A stretch of 64,000 nt of DNA from Streptococcus sinensis (GCF_000767835.1 NZ_JPEN01000055.1:20666-84665), one strand, 5' to 3'. Numbered from the stretch's first letter, positions 17,651 to 26,838 are shown. Notes: generated from the sequence alone by a model not told the origin. Program-made: numbers and translations.

Positions 17651-18916
17651 ATGACTGCTGATTTACTATTAACTCACTTTAATCAAGTCTTCTGTCCCAA
17701 GGATCTCGGACATCCCCTTTTTGGTGCAGAGATGAAAGAAGCTCAGGTCTTAGAAGACGGCTATATTGCAGTCAAAGACGGCAAAATCCTAGCCGTCGGC
17801 AGCGGTGAGCCGGATGCCAGCTTGGTTGGACCAGAGACTAAGATTCAGTCTTATGAGGGCAAGATTGCTACGCCTGGCTTGATCGACTGCCATACTCACT
17901 TGGTCTACGGCGGCAGCCGGGAGCACGAGTTTGCTAAGAAGCTAGCTGGTGTTTCTTATTTGGATATTCTTGCCCAAGGTGGCGGTATCCTCAGTACAGT
18001 CCGGGCGACTAGAGAAGCTTCTTTTGACGATCTTTATGATAAATCTAAGAAGCTATTGGACTATATGCTTTTGCATGGGGTGACAACCGTTGAGGCTAAG
18101 AGTGGCTATGGTCTGGACTGGGAAACAGAGAAGCGTCAGCTGGATGTTGTTGGGGCTCTAGACCGCGACCATGATATTGATTTAGTTTCGACCTTTATGG
18201 CTGCCCACGCCGTTCCACCAGAATATAAAGGTCGCTCTCAAGAATATCTGGAGCTAATTGTCGAAGAAATGCTGCCACGGGTAAAAGAAGAAAATCTAGC
18301 TGAGTTCTGCGATATTTTTTGTGAAAAAGGTGTCTTTACAGCTGATGAGTCACGTTACCTGCTTTCGAAAGCTAAGGAAATGGGCTTCAAGCTCCGCATC
18401 CATGCTGATGAAATCGAGTCTATCGGAGGAGTGGATGTAGCAGCTGAACTGGGGGCAACTAGTGCAGAGCATCTGATGATGGCGACTGATGATGGCATTC
18501 GCAAGATGGCAGAAGCCAAGGTTATCGGGAATCTTCTGCCAGCAACGACCTTCAGTCTGATGGAAGATACTTATGCGCCAGCTCGCAAGATGCTGGAGGC
18601 TGGCATGGCTATTACCTTGACCACCGACAGTAATCCGGGCTCCTGCCCAACGGCTAACCTGCAGTTTGTGATGCAGCTAGGGTGCTTTATGATGCGCCTG
18701 ACACCGGTGGAAGTTCTAAATGCTGTAACCATCAATGCTGCATACTCAGTCAACCGCCAAGATAAGATTGGTAGCTTTGACACTGGCAAGCAGGCCGACA
18801 TCACTATCTTGGATGCAAAGAATATCGACTACCCACTCTACTTCTTTGCTACCAACCTGACCCATCAGGTCTACAAGGCTGGAAAACTAGTCGTTGACCA
18901 AGGTCGGATTGTCTAA
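17651..18916 (+). CDS. hutI: Imidazolonepropionase
   Basis: A 421-residue amidohydrolase-superfamily enzyme that opens the imidazolone ring to N-formimidoyl-L-glutamate. Metal-ligand motif [10 protein letters not shown] is at about residues 78-87, LRIHADE near residue 253, and the Asp motif TTDSNPG near residue 326. Ribosome site GGAGGA precedes the ATG. It is monocistronic and divergent from hutU, so the two promoters share a 200-base control region. Confidence 0.96.
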   Translation: MTADLLLTHFNQVFCPKDLGHPLFGAEMKEAQVLEDGYIAVKDGKILAVGSGEPDASLVGPETKIQSYEGKIATPGLIDCHTHLVYGGSREHEFAKKLAGVSYLDILAQGGGILSTVRATREASFDDLYDKSKKLLDYMLLHGVTTVEAKSGYGLDWETEKRQLDVVGALDRDHDIDLVSTFMAAHAVPPEYKGRSQEYLELIVEEMLPRVKEENLAEFCDIFCEKGVFTADESRYLLSKAKEMGFKLRIHADEIESIGGVDVAAELGATSAEHLMMATDDGIRKMAEAKVIGNLLPATTFSLMEDTYAPARKMLEAGMAITLTTDSNPGSCPTANLQFVMQLGCFMMRLTPVEVLNAVTINAAYSVNRQDKIGSFDTGKQADITILDAKNIDYPLYFFATNLTHQVYKAGKLVVDQGRIV

Positions 18917-18945
18917 TCACTATACAATCGAATCGTATTTTTCGG

Positions 18946-18974
18946 ACTCTCTCTGGTGACAGGGAGAGTTTTAT
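18946..18974 (+). terminator. hutI terminator
   Basis: A nine-pair stem (18946-18954 with 18961-18969, one G-U) ending in GGGAGAGTTTTAT, 30 bases after the stop codon. Confidence 0.75.
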
Positions 18975-18992
18975 CAATCTCAAAAATTTCTC

Positions 18993-19021
18993 TTGCTATT
19001 CCTCTGAAAGTCTGTTATAAT
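18993..19021 (+). promoter_or_regulatory. rpsF-ssb-rpsR promoter
   Basis: TTGCTA (18993-18998), a 17-bp spacer and TATAAT (19016-19021). A 65-base leader with two hairpins follows. Confidence 0.85.
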
Positions 19022-19029
19022 TATTATTT

Positions 19030-19085
19030 GTGAGCAAACCTCACTTACCCCTTGCAAAGTCTTGGGGTCATTAGACCAAAAGGAG
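19030..19085 (+). promoter_or_regulatory. Structured leader of the rpsF operon, possible S6:S18 autoregulatory element
   Basis: The leader contains GTGAG-CAAAC-CTCAC and ACCCC...GGGGT hairpins just upstream of the AGGAGG ribosome site. In many bacteria the S6:S18 complex binds the leader of its own operon; whether this leader matches that RNA family needs a covariance-model test. Confidence 0.4.
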
Positions 19086-19094
19086 GAAAAATCA

Positions 19095-19385
19095 ATGGCT
19101 AAATACGAAATTCTTTATATTATTCGTCCAAACATTGAAGAAGAAGCTAAAAACGCTTTGGTAGCACGCTTTGACTCTATCTTGACTGACAACGGTGCAA
19201 CTGTTGTTGAATCAAAAGACTGGGAAAAACGTCGTCTTGCATACGAAATCCAAGATTTCCGTGAAGGACTTTACCACATCGTAAACGTTGAAACAAACGA
19301 AGACCTAGCTCTTAAAGAGTTTGACCGTCTTTCAAAAATCAACACTGACATTCTTCGTCACATGATCGTCAAACTTGACGCTTAA
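19095..19385 (+). CDS. rpsF: 30S ribosomal protein S6
   Basis: A 96-residue S6 protein of the small-subunit platform, where it pairs with S18. The N-terminus [13 protein letters not shown] and the C-terminal [11 protein letters not shown] are typical. The start is fixed by AGGAGGAAAAATCA directly upstream; the longer open frame beginning at 19062 lies in the leader. First gene of the conserved rpsF-ssb-rpsR operon, 12 bases before ssb. Confidence 0.97.
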   Translation: MAKYEILYIIRPNIEEEAKNALVARFDSILTDNGATVVESKDWEKRRLAYEIQDFREGLYHIVNVETNEDLALKEFDRLSKINTDILRHMIVKLDA

Positions 19386-19397
19386 GAAGGTAGACTC

Positions 19398-19895
19398 ATG
19401 ATTAATAACGTTGTACTTGTGGGTCGGATGACCCGAGATGCCGAGCTTCGCTATACTCCGCAAAATCAAGCGGTCGCAACCTTTACTCTGGCTGTCAATC
19501 GCAACTTTAAGAACCAAAGTGGTGAGCGCGAAGCGGATTTTATCAATGTTGTCATCTGGCGTCAGCAGGCAGAAAATCTTGCAAATTGGGCTAAAAAAGG
19601 CGCCCTGATTGGAATTACAGGTCGCATTCAGACCCGTAATTACGAAAATCAGCAAGGTCAGCGTGTTTATGTTACAGAAGTCGTAGCGGACAATTTCCAG
19701 CTTCTGGAAAGCCGAGCTAGCCGCGAAGGTCAGTCTTCAGGTGGGTATGGCAGCAATAGCTTCGGTGGGAATTCTGCACCAAACTATGGTAACGCTGGTT
19801 CGTTGTCTAACCAAGTACCAAACTTTTCTCGTGATGAGAGTCCTTTTGGTAACTCAAATCCAATGGACATCTCAGATGATGATCTGCCTTTCTAA
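19398..19895 (+). CDS. ssb: Single-stranded DNA-binding protein
   Basis: A 165-residue SSB. The OB-fold occupies residues 1-105 ([35 protein letters not shown]), followed by a Gly/Ser/Asn-rich linker and the acidic C-terminal tip DISDDDLPF that recruits replication and repair partners. Its site between rpsF and rpsR marks it as the essential housekeeping SSB rather than a competence or phage paralogue. Confidence 0.97.
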   Translation: MINNVVLVGRMTRDAELRYTPQNQAVATFTLAVNRNFKNQSGEREADFINVVIWRQQAENLANWAKKGALIGITGRIQTRNYENQQGQRVYVTEVVADNFQLLESRASREGQSSGGYGSNSFGGNSAPNYGNAGSLSNQVPNFSRDESPFGNSNPMDISDDDLPF

Positions 19896-19927
19896 GGGAA
19901 AAACTAGAATAATAAAGGAGAAAGAAT

Positions 19928-20167
19928 ATGGCTCAACAACGTCGTGGCGGATTCAAACGCCGTAAAAAAGTTGATTACATCGCAGCAAATAAGATTGAAT
20001 ATGTTGATTACAAAGATACTGAGCTTCTTAGCCGTTTCGTTTCAGAACGTGGGAAAATCCTTCCTCGTCGTGTAACTGGAACTTCAGCTAAAAACCAACG
20101 TAAAGTAACAACAGCGATCAAACGCGCTCGCGTAATGGCTTTGATGCCTTTCGTAAATGAAGATTAA
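19928..20167 (+). CDS. rpsR: 30S ribosomal protein S18
   Basis: A 79-residue, strongly basic S18 protein ([38 protein letters not shown]). It heterodimerises with S6 on the 30S platform. Ribosome site AAAGGAGAAAGAAT precedes the ATG. Last gene of the operon. Confidence 0.97.
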   Translation: MAQQRRGGFKRRKKVDYIAANKIEYVDYKDTELLSRFVSERGKILPRRVTGTSAKNQRKVTTAIKRARVMALMPFVNED

Positions 20168-20472
20168 TTATATTGTGAAGTCGCAAGAATTTATCTTGCG
20201 GCTTTTTTGCTACAAAGAAATGAGTATAAGAGTATAAATTGAGGCTTGTGATCCTCGGAGTATCATGGAAAGTAGAAAAGGCTGCTTAGAAGTGGTATAA
20301 TAATTTCCGACGAATCCTACTTATATAAGGGAGAGAGAAGGGAAATGTGGAAACTTTGAAGCCAATGTCTTGTCATGAAGCTTCTGAGGATAGCATGAAC
20401 CTCTGCCATCACTTTCGAACAATAACTAAATGTAGAGTAGCATTAGTCTAAATAAGTGCGATTGGTATTTAT
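20168..20472. other. Intergenic region before the methyltransferase gene
   Basis: After the rpsR terminator these 305 bases hold no credible gene. An extended -10 (TG-G-TATAAT, hexamer at about 20294-20299) is the only clear element and probably drives the methyltransferase gene, leaving a long leader of about 170 bases without an obvious riboswitch fold. A good ribosome site before 20473 is lacking. Confidence 0.5.
20178..20209 (+). terminator. rpsF-ssb-rpsR terminator
   Basis: Stem GTCGCAAG (20180-20187) with CTTGCGGC (20195-20202), one G-U pair, followed by TTTTTT. Confidence 0.9.
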
Positions 20473-21312
20473 ATGACAGTAGAAAAGATAGTTATCGAGA
20501 AAAATACAGTTCAAGAAACGTTGATTATTCCTTTGTATGGAAGAAAAATGTGTTCTGAAAAATTTCCTGCCCTTTATAGAGATGAATTTGCGCAGACATT
20601 ATGCCAGAGATTAGACTATGATTTTTCTCAACTGGAGAAAAAAAGAAATTCCTTCTTTTATGAATTTGGTGCTCTAGAAGCTGCTATGCGGCAATTAGAC
20701 ATGATGTGGGAGATTCAGCATTACTTGGAAAAGCATCCAGAAGCGACGGTAGTAAACCTTGGTTGTGGTCTGGATGATACGGGCAAAGCATGTGATAATG
20801 GCTTGTGCCACATCGTAAATATTGATCTTCCAGATGTTATATCTGTTCGCAAGGAGCTAATGAAAGAGCATGAGCGCGAAACGACGATTTCTTGTGACTT
20901 AAAAGATTATTCCTGGATGGATAGGATTGATGCTTCTAAAGGAATTATTTTGCTGGCTGCTGGCGTTTTTCACTATTTTACCAAAAATGAAGTCAAGCAG
21001 CTGGCTATTGAACTTTCCGAAAGGTATTCGGGTGGCTGTTTAGTGTTTGATAGTGTAGGGAAGCTAGGCTTAAAGTTAATGATGTCAAAAATATTAAAAA
21101 ATATGGCTATGCCGCATGTCAGTGGGCTTTTCTATGTCAACAATCCGCAGAAAGAGTTGAACTGGTCGGACAGAATAAAAGTGACTTCAAAAGCGTATAT
21201 GCTGGGATATTACAATATGAAAACTCCAGGTATTCATTTTTTGTATCGCTTACTGGCAAAGCTGGTTGATCAAGGACTGCAATTGTCTATTAATCGCATG
21301 GATTTCGACTAG
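20473..21312 (+). CDS. Class I SAM-dependent methyltransferase (LCM/Tcmp-like)
   Basis: A 279-residue protein. The SAM-binding motif VVNLGCGLDDTGK near residue 95 and the acidic loop IVNIDLPDVISVRKELM resemble leucine-carboxyl-methyltransferase-like and polyketide O-methyltransferases (PpmX/Tcmp family). Substrate unknown. It is a single-gene unit between rpsR and an exporter, with A+T-rich flanks and a weak translation-initiation region, so it may be an accessory gene. Confidence 0.8.
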   Translation: MTVEKIVIEKNTVQETLIIPLYGRKMCSEKFPALYRDEFAQTLCQRLDYDFSQLEKKRNSFFYEFGALEAAMRQLDMMWEIQHYLEKHPEATVVNLGCGLDDTGKACDNGLCHIVNIDLPDVISVRKELMKEHERETTISCDLKDYSWMDRIDASKGIILLAAGVFHYFTKNEVKQLAIELSERYSGGCLVFDSVGKLGLKLMMSKILKNMAMPHVSGLFYVNNPQKELNWSDRIKVTSKAYMLGYYNMKTPGIHFLYRLLAKLVDQGLQLSINRMDFD

Positions 21313-21337
21313 AGAAATAGCTCCTCAAAATATAGTC

Positions 21338-21363
21338 AATTCGGTCGTTTGGGCCGAATTTTT
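21338..21363 (+). terminator. Terminator after the methyltransferase gene
   Basis: Inverted repeat ATTCGGTC (21339-21346) and GGCCGAAT (21352-21359) followed by TTTTTG. Confidence 0.75.
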
Positions 21364-21364
21364 G

Positions 21365-21373
21365 TGTTATAAT
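21365..21373 (+). promoter_or_regulatory. Extended -10 promoter of the EamA transporter gene
   Basis: TG-T-TATAAT with the hexamer at 21368-21373, directly after the preceding terminator. No convincing -35 box. Confidence 0.6.
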
Positions 21374-21399
21374 TTTAGGATGAAGAGGAGATGTTTGGG

Positions 21400-22311
21400 A
21401 TGTCAAATACAACAAAAGGAACGATTTTGACCTTGATTGCCGGAATTGCTTGGGGGCTGTCGGGAACCAGCGGTCAATATTTAATGGAACAGGGATTTCC
21501 AGTCTTAGTCCTGACTAATATTCGTCTCTTGCTAGTTGGAGGGCTTTTATTGGGGTATTTGCTTTTGACAGACAGGAAGAAGCTAAAGGCCATGCTGAGG
21601 GACAGACAGACGCTGGGCTCCATTCTGCTTTTTGCCTTGTTCGGCCTTCTGCTGAATCAGTTTTCTTATTTAAAGTCTATTTACGAAAGCAATGCTGGAA
21701 CGGCTACAGTTTTGCAGTATGTCTGTCCAGTAGGGATTTTGGCTTATACTTGTATCAAAGACCGAGTGGCTCCAACTCTGACAGAACTTTTATCCATCAT
21801 TTTAGCAATCGGCGGAACATTCTTGATAGCGACACATGGCCAGTTAAATCAGCTGACAGTTACGCCGGCAGGCCTTTTCTGGGGGCTTTTTGCAGCTTTT
21901 ACCTATGCTTTGTATATTCTAATTCCAATTCAGCTAATCAAGTCTTGGGGCAGCATTCCAGTCATCGGAATTGGGATGATGATGGCAGGAAGTGCGCTGA
22001 CACCCTTTAGCGGTTTGCTGCATTTTCATTGGAAATTATCAATGGAAGTCTATCTATCTTTAGCGGGGATTATCTTGATTGGTACGATTCTTGCTTATAC
22101 TTTATTTCTTAAAGGGGCTAGTTTGGTTGGTCCGGTAAAATCCAGTCTGCTGGCAGCTGTTGAGCCGATATCAGCGGTTTTCTTTGCTTTTGCGATTATG
22201 CATGAGCGTTTTTATCTGATTGATTTTGCAGGTATGGCCATGATATTAATTGCTGTTCTATTGATTTCTCTTAAAGATCTGGTTTTAGAAAAGAAAAAAG
22301 GTCTCTTATAA
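21400..22311 (+). CDS. EamA/DMT-family transporter
   Basis: A 303-residue drug/metabolite-transporter protein with ten predicted helices in two EamA repeats (first half GLSGTSGQYLMEQGFPVLVLTNIRL; second half FAFAIMHERFYLIDFAGMAMILIAV). Members export amino acids, nucleobases or drugs. I start at 21400 (MSNTTKG), nine bases after GAGGAG; the ATG at 21391 touches that Shine-Dalgarno and cannot use it. Monocistronic; substrate unknown. Confidence 0.88.
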   Translation: MSNTTKGTILTLIAGIAWGLSGTSGQYLMEQGFPVLVLTNIRLLLVGGLLLGYLLLTDRKKLKAMLRDRQTLGSILLFALFGLLLNQFSYLKSIYESNAGTATVLQYVCPVGILAYTCIKDRVAPTLTELLSIILAIGGTFLIATHGQLNQLTVTPAGLFWGLFAAFTYALYILIPIQLIKSWGSIPVIGIGMMMAGSALTPFSGLLHFHWKLSMEVYLSLAGIILIGTILAYTLFLKGASLVGPVKSSLLAAVEPISAVFFAFAIMHERFYLIDFAGMAMILIAVLLISLKDLVLEKKKGLL

Positions 22312-22318
22312 AGCAAAT

Positions 22319-22371
22319 AACGAACAAATTCGAATGGGTTTTCATCCCCAAACAGAATTTGCTCGTTTTTT
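22319..22371. terminator. Bidirectional terminator between converging genes
   Basis: AACGAACAAATTC (22319-22331) pairs with GAATTTGCTCGTT (22355-22367) with one mismatch, and an A/T-rich flank is present on both sides. It lies between the EamA gene and the leftward TVP38 gene. Confidence 0.75.
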
Positions 22372-22423
22372 AGTGCTCTTTGAAAAGTTTTCCTAAATTA
22401 TTCTAGAAATTCTTTGGCTGGGT

Positions 22424-23050
22424 TTATTTTGATAGCAACTGCCAAAAAAAGTCAATGATATAGGTCAGCCCGTAGGTATAAATGACAAGGGTGAAGGGCT
22501 TGCAGATGAGAATAATAGTTATATAGCGCTTGAAACTCATCTTGGTCAGAGCCGCCAGCATACAGAGGAAATCTGCGGGACTGATGGGCCAAATCATCAT
22601 GAAAATAAAGAAGCGGTCAAAGCGATTGCCCTTATCTAGCCAGCCAATGTATTTGTCGTAGGTGCGCTTGCTGACGACAGATTGGACAAAGGCGGGGCCA
22701 TAGGTGCGGGCTAGATAGAAGATAATTGCGCAGCCGATGACAATGCCAACATAATTATAAATGGTTCCTACGATATGACCGTAGATAAAGACACCGGCAA
22801 CTGAGGTCAGCGCTCCGGGAATAACAGGCACAACTGTCTGCAGAATCTGCAAGAAAATAAAGAGGGGCGGCCCCCAGACTCCAGCCTGCTGGATAAAGGC
22901 AGACAGGGTTTCTTTGGATTCCAGAATACCAGCAAAATATGCCCAAATGCAGAAAACAAGGGTGCCAGCAGCACCGATAATAGATGACCAGTTGATGATT
23001 TTTTGCAAACAAGGAGAGACCGTCGCCATCCTTTTGTTCTTCCCTGACAT
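22424..23050 (-). CDS. TVP38/TMEM64 family membrane protein
   Basis: A 208-residue membrane protein with a VTT (SNARE-associated/DedA-like) domain. Family features are VVPVIPGALTSVAGVFIYG, GCAIIFYLARTYG and the motif WPISPADFLCMLAAL in the second half. Related proteins are implicated in lipid scrambling or envelope homeostasis. Ribosome site GGAGGAATTT precedes the ATG on the minus strand. Monocistronic. Confidence 0.9.
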   Translation of the reverse strand: MSGKNKRMATVSPCLQKIINWSSIIGAAGTLVFCIWAYFAGILESKETLSAFIQQAGVWGPPLFIFLQILQTVVPVIPGALTSVAGVFIYGHIVGTIYNYVGIVIGCAIIFYLARTYGPAFVQSVVSKRTYDKYIGWLDKGNRFDRFFIFMMIWPISPADFLCMLAALTKMSFKRYITIILICKPFTLVIYTYGLTYIIDFFWQLLSK

Positions 23051-23464
23051 AAATTCCTCCGGGACTGTTTTTAAAGTAGGTTATCCAGTATTTATCATGA
23101 AATAAATATAATTTACTTTCTAATCATATTTTATCATATTTTAAAAGAATGTAAATTTCAGAAATTCTTAAAAAGAGTTGTAAAGATACTTTTTTAAACT
23201 AGATTTAAATGCTACAAAGTTATTTTCGCTTTGTTAGCTGAAGGTGCATATATTTTTATGTCGAAAGTGGGTTGGATGAGGAGTAGGCAGGCATTTTTTT
23301 CTTCCTTTAAGCTGGCTTTAAAAATTATTTTAAAAAATTGTGCAAACGTTTGAATAAATACTTGAAATAATCTTTAAAAAAGGATATAATGTCATTATGA
23401 AAGCGCTTTGAAACGCTTGGATGTTTCAGAGGCAATTATTTTTATATAAAATAAAGGGGAACTT
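23051..23464. other. Divergent control region of the TVP38 gene and msmK
   Basis: These 414 A/T-rich bases hold no ORF of note. The right end carries the msmK promoter and two cre-like palindromes. A small hairpin (CTACAAAG...CTTTGTTAG) lies near 23211-23239. No clear promoter was found for the leftward gene. Confidence 0.55.
23341..23411 (+). promoter_or_regulatory. msmK promoter with two cre-like sites
   Basis: TTGAAA (23362-23367), a 17-bp spacer and TATAAT (23385-23390). A palindrome around AAACGTTT (23341-23354) lies upstream of the -35, and TGAAAGCGCTTTGA (23398-23411), one mismatch from the CcpA consensus TGWAANCGNTNWCA, lies just after the expected start site. Repression by CcpA at the downstream site is inferred. 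Confidence 0.75.
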
Positions 23465-24595
23465 ATGGTTGAATTAAATCTGAAAAACATTTATAAGAAG
23501 TATCCAAACAGTGAGCACTATTCTGTTGAAGACTTTAATTTGGACATCAAGGACAAGGAATTTATAGTCTTTGTCGGTCCGTCAGGATGCGGGAAATCCA
23601 CAACGTTGCGCATGATTGCAGGTCTTGAGGACATCACAGAAGGAACAGCTTCGATTGATGGCAAGGTTGTCAACGATGTCGCACCGAAAGACCGCGATAT
23701 TGCTATGGTCTTCCAGAACTACGCCCTCTATCCGCACATGACGGTGTATGACAATATGGCTTTCGGACTGAAACTGCGCAAGTACAGCAAAGAAGATATT
23801 GATAGACGTGTGCAAGAAGCGGCTGAAATCCTTGGTTTGAAGGAATTCTTGGAGCGTAAACCAGCAGACCTTTCTGGTGGTCAACGTCAGCGTGTTGCCA
23901 TGGGTCGTGCCATCGTGCGTGATGCAAAGGTTTTCCTAATGGACGAGCCTTTGTCAAACTTGGATGCTAAATTGCGGGTATCTATGCGAGCTGAGATTGC
24001 CAAGATTCACCGCCGTATCGGAGCAACCACCATCTACGTTACCCACGACCAAACAGAAGCTATGACGCTTGCGGATCGCATTGTTATCATGTCTGCAACC
24101 AAGAACCCTGCTGGAACTGGAACGATTGGTCGAGTGGAGCAAATCGGTAGCCCACAGGAAGTTTACAACAATCCAGTCAACAAGTTTGTGGCCGGTTTCA
24201 TCGGTAGCCCAGCTATGAACTTCATCACGGTTACACTCAATGGCGATGAAATTACTGCTGATGGTTTGTGCTTGAAAGTGCCAGAAGGAACTCTGAAAGT
24301 TCTGCGTGAGAAGGGCTATGACGGCAAGAAATTAATCTTCGGTATTCGTCCAGAAGACATCAATACCGAACCTGCCTTCTTAGAGACTTTCCCAGACTCT
24401 GTCGTACATGCGACAATTTCTGTTTCTGAGCTCTTAGGTTCTGAGTCTCACCTTTACTGCCAAGTTGGCGACAGCGAGTTTATCGCGCGTGTAGATGCTC
24501 GTGATTACCTGCAGACAGGTGCGGGTATTGACCTTGGCTTTGACCTGAACAAGGCGCATTTCTTCGATTTCGAAACAGAGAAGACAGTTTATTAA
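23465..24595 (+). CDS. msmK: Multi-sugar ABC transporter ATP-binding subunit MsmK
   Basis: A 376-residue MalK/UgpC-type ATPase. Walker A GPSGCGKST is at about residues 38-46, the signature LSGGQRQRVAMGRA near 138, Walker B VFLMDEPLSNLDAKL near 158, and a C-terminal TOBE regulatory domain from about 240. In streptococci a single stand-alone MsmK energises several sugar importers (raffinose, maltodextrin, sialic acid), which explains why no permease genes are adjacent. Monocistronic, under probable catabolite control. Confidence 0.95.
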   Translation: MVELNLKNIYKKYPNSEHYSVEDFNLDIKDKEFIVFVGPSGCGKSTTLRMIAGLEDITEGTASIDGKVVNDVAPKDRDIAMVFQNYALYPHMTVYDNMAFGLKLRKYSKEDIDRRVQEAAEILGLKEFLERKPADLSGGQRQRVAMGRAIVRDAKVFLMDEPLSNLDAKLRVSMRAEIAKIHRRIGATTIYVTHDQTEAMTLADRIVIMSATKNPAGTGTIGRVEQIGSPQEVYNNPVNKFVAGFIGSPAMNFITVTLNGDEITADGLCLKVPEGTLKVLREKGYDGKKLIFGIRPEDINTEPAFLETFPDSVVHATISVSELLGSESHLYCQVGDSEFIARVDARDYLQTGAGIDLGFDLNKAHFFDFETEKTVY

Positions 24596-24604
24596 AACAC
24601 GCTA

Positions 24605-24634
24605 AAACAGCTACTGGAAAGTGGCTGTTTTTTT
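24605..24634 (+). terminator. msmK terminator
   Basis: AAACAGCTACT (24605-24615) pairs with AGTGGCTGTTT (24620-24630), one G-U pair, followed by a T run. Confidence 0.88.
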
Positions 24635-24750
24635 GGATTGGTAGAGCAAAGTAAGGCAAATGCTGATTTTTCATAAATGGATAAACTCAGTGGTGCAAAA
24701 AACAGTTATTTTTGCTATAATAATGAGAATACGAATTTTTGGAGAGAGAT

Positions 24751-25278
24751 GTGGCGATTGAAGATTATATGCCAGACTTTGCGGTCGAGGCAGTTTACGA
24801 TTTGACAGTAGAGAGTTTGAAAAGACAGGGTATCAAAGCGGTTTTGGTGGATTTGGATAACACCTTGATTGCTTGGAATAATCCTGACGGGACCCCAGAG
24901 ATGAAGAAGTGGCTCCATGATCTGCGGGATGCAGGTATTCGTATTATCGTAGTGTCCAATAATAACCAAAAACGGGTTAAGCGGGCTGTCGAAAAGTTTG
25001 ATATTGATTATATCTACTGGGCCATGAAGCCTTTCACTTGGGGCATTGACCGAGCGCTCAAGCTTTTTCATTTTGAAAAAAATGAAGTGGTCATGGTGGG
25101 TGATCAGCTCATGACAGATATCCGGGCGGCTCATCGGGCTGGGATTCGCTCGATTTTGGTCAAGCCACTGGTCAAGCATGACTCCATCAAGACCCAGATC
25201 AATCGGGCGCGTGAACGCCGTGTGCTCAAGAAAATTACTGAAAAATACGGCCCAATTCAATACAAAAAAGGAATTTAA
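24751..25278 (+). CDS. yqeG: YqeG family HAD-type phosphatase
   Basis: A 175-residue HAD phosphatase of class IIIA. The nucleophile motif is VLVDLDNTLIAW near residues 29-40, the second motif VVSNN, and the acidic motif MVGDQLMTDI near residue 113. I use the GTG at 24751 (MAIEDYMPDF), behind GGAGAG; an upstream TTG at 24739 is inside that ribosome site. First gene of the conserved yqeG-yqeH-yhbY-nadD-yqeK-rsfS cluster, seven bases before yqeH. Substrate not established. Confidence 0.92.
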   Translation: MAIEDYMPDFAVEAVYDLTVESLKRQGIKAVLVDLDNTLIAWNNPDGTPEMKKWLHDLRDAGIRIIVVSNNNQKRVKRAVEKFDIDYIYWAMKPFTWGIDRALKLFHFEKNEVVMVGDQLMTDIRAAHRAGIRSILVKPLVKHDSIKTQINRARERRVLKKITEKYGPIQYKKGI

Positions 25279-25284
25279 GAAAGA

Positions 25285-26391
25285 ATGGAAGAACTTCTCT
25301 GTATCGGCTGTGGAGCCACTATTCAGACAGAAGACAAGAGCAAGCTAGGCTACACGCCCCAGTCGGCTCTAGAAAAAGGCTTGGAGACAGGCGAACTCTA
25401 TTGCCAGCGCTGTTTCCGCCTGCGCCATTATAATGAAATCAGCGATGTCCAGCTGACGGATGATGACTTTCTACGGCTTCTCCACGACGTTGGAGATAGC
25501 GATGCTTTGGTCGTCAATGTTGTCGATATTTTTGACTTTAATGGCTCGGTCATTCCTGGACTGCCTCGTTTTGTCGCAGGAAATGATGTGCTCTTGGTCG
25601 GGAATAAAAAGGACATTTTACCTAAGTCAGTCAAGGATAGCAAGGTGACCCAATGGCTGACGGAGCGAGCTCACGAAGAAGGTCTGCGTCCAGTTGATGT
25701 CATTCTGACCTCTGCTCAAAACAAGCAGGCCATTAAGGACTTGATTGACAAAATCGAGCATTGTCGCAAGGGACGTGATGTGTATGTGGTCGGCGTGACC
25801 AATGTGGGCAAGTCCACTTTGATTAACGCCATTATTCAAGAAATCACGGGCGATAAGGATGTCATTACGACTTCGCGCTTCCCAGGCACGACTCTGGATA
25901 AAATCGAGATTCCTTTGGCGGATGGCAGTCATATCTATGATACACCGGGTATTATCCATCGTCACCAGATGGCTCACTATCTTTCTGCTAAGAATCTCAA
26001 ATATGTCAGCCCCAAAAAGGAAATCAAACCCAAAACCTATCAGCTTAATCCAAATCAAACCCTCTTTTTGGGTGGTTTAGGCCGTTTTGACTTTGTGGCA
26101 GGTGACAAGCAAGGCTTCACGGCTTATTTTGACAATGAGCTCAAGCTCCACCGGACTAAGTTGGAAGGTGCTAGCGATTTTTATGACAAGCATGTCGGCA
26201 GTCTTTTAGTGCCGCCAGTTGGCAAGGAAAGGGAAGAATTTCCAGCCTTGGTCAAGCATGAATTTACCATCAAGGACAAGACAGATATCGTCTTCTCTGG
26301 TCTGGGGTGGATTCGCGTCAGCGGTCCTGCCCGAGTAGCTGGCTGGGCGCCAGAGGGTGTGGCGGTTGTCACTCGGAAAGCTATTATATAA
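25285..26391 (+). CDS. yqeH: Ribosome biogenesis GTPase YqeH
   Basis: A 368-residue circularly permuted GTPase for 30S assembly. An N-terminal zinc finger (CIGCGA at 6-11 and CQRC at about 39-42) precedes the permuted G motifs: NKKD (G4) near 110, TSAQ near 149, then the P-loop GVTNVGKSTLIN near 172, and DTPG near 220. The order G4-G5-G1-G3 is diagnostic. Adjacent to yqeG and yhbY, which also have ribosome links. Confidence 0.95.
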   Translation: MEELLCIGCGATIQTEDKSKLGYTPQSALEKGLETGELYCQRCFRLRHYNEISDVQLTDDDFLRLLHDVGDSDALVVNVVDIFDFNGSVIPGLPRFVAGNDVLLVGNKKDILPKSVKDSKVTQWLTERAHEEGLRPVDVILTSAQNKQAIKDLIDKIEHCRKGRDVYVVGVTNVGKSTLINAIIQEITGDKDVITTSRFPGTTLDKIEIPLADGSHIYDTPGIIHRHQMAHYLSAKNLKYVSPKKEIKPKTYQLNPNQTLFLGGLGRFDFVAGDKQGFTAYFDNELKLHRTKLEGASDFYDKHVGSLLVPPVGKEREEFPALVKHEFTIKDKTDIVFSGLGWIRVSGPARVAGWAPEGVAVVTRKAII

Positions 26392-26404
26392 TACTCAAGA
26401 AACC

Positions 26405-26423
26405 AAGGGGAACAAATCCCCTT
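26405..26423 (+). other. Small hairpin in the yqeH-yhbY gap
   Basis: AAGGGG and CCCCTT with a 7-base loop and no T run, in the 107-base gap between yqeH and yhbY. Too weak to call a terminator; possibly a processing site. Confidence 0.35.
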
Positions 26424-26498
26424 AAAATAAGGAAGGAAGAGGCCATGAATGGTTGGGACTAAAGTGAATCCTGACTGTATCAAGCCTTATAGAAGAAC

Positions 26499-26810
26499 AT
26501 GACACTAACATCAAAACAACGGGCCTTTCTCAACAGTCAGGCGCATAGTCTCAAACCTATCATTCAGATAGGGAAAAATGGACTCAACGACCAAATCAAA
26601 ACCAGCGTCCGTCAGGCACTGGATGCGCGAGAACTGATCAAGGTTACGCTCTTACAGAATACAGATGAGAATATCCATGAGGTTGCGGAGATTTTGGAAG
26701 AAGAAATCGGAGTGGATACGGTGCAGAAAATCGGCCGTATCTTGATTCTCTACAAGCAGTCCAGCAAGAAAGAAAATCGCAAACTCTCTGTTAAAGTCAA
26801 GCAAATTTAA
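26499..26810 (+). CDS. yhbY: YhbY-type RNA-binding protein (CRM domain)
   Basis: A 103-residue CRM-domain protein, from LTSKQRAFLNSQAHSLKPIIQIGKNGL to QKIGRILILYKQS; the IGKNGL loop is the conserved RNA-contacting GxxG-like turn. E. coli YhbY associates with pre-50S particles. The ribosome site is weak (AGAAGAAC). It lies between yqeH and nadD in the usual order. Confidence 0.95.
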   Translation: MTLTSKQRAFLNSQAHSLKPIIQIGKNGLNDQIKTSVRQALDARELIKVTLLQNTDENIHEVAEILEEEIGVDTVQKIGRILILYKQSSKKENRKLSVKVKQI

Positions 26811-26838
26811 GGAAAAATTTCTGTGGAGATATCAGCCT

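Noticed and set aside
24715-25260. 181-residue open frame antisense to yqeG
   Set aside because: Complementary to the coding frame of a clear HAD phosphatase; composition typical of an antisense shadow.
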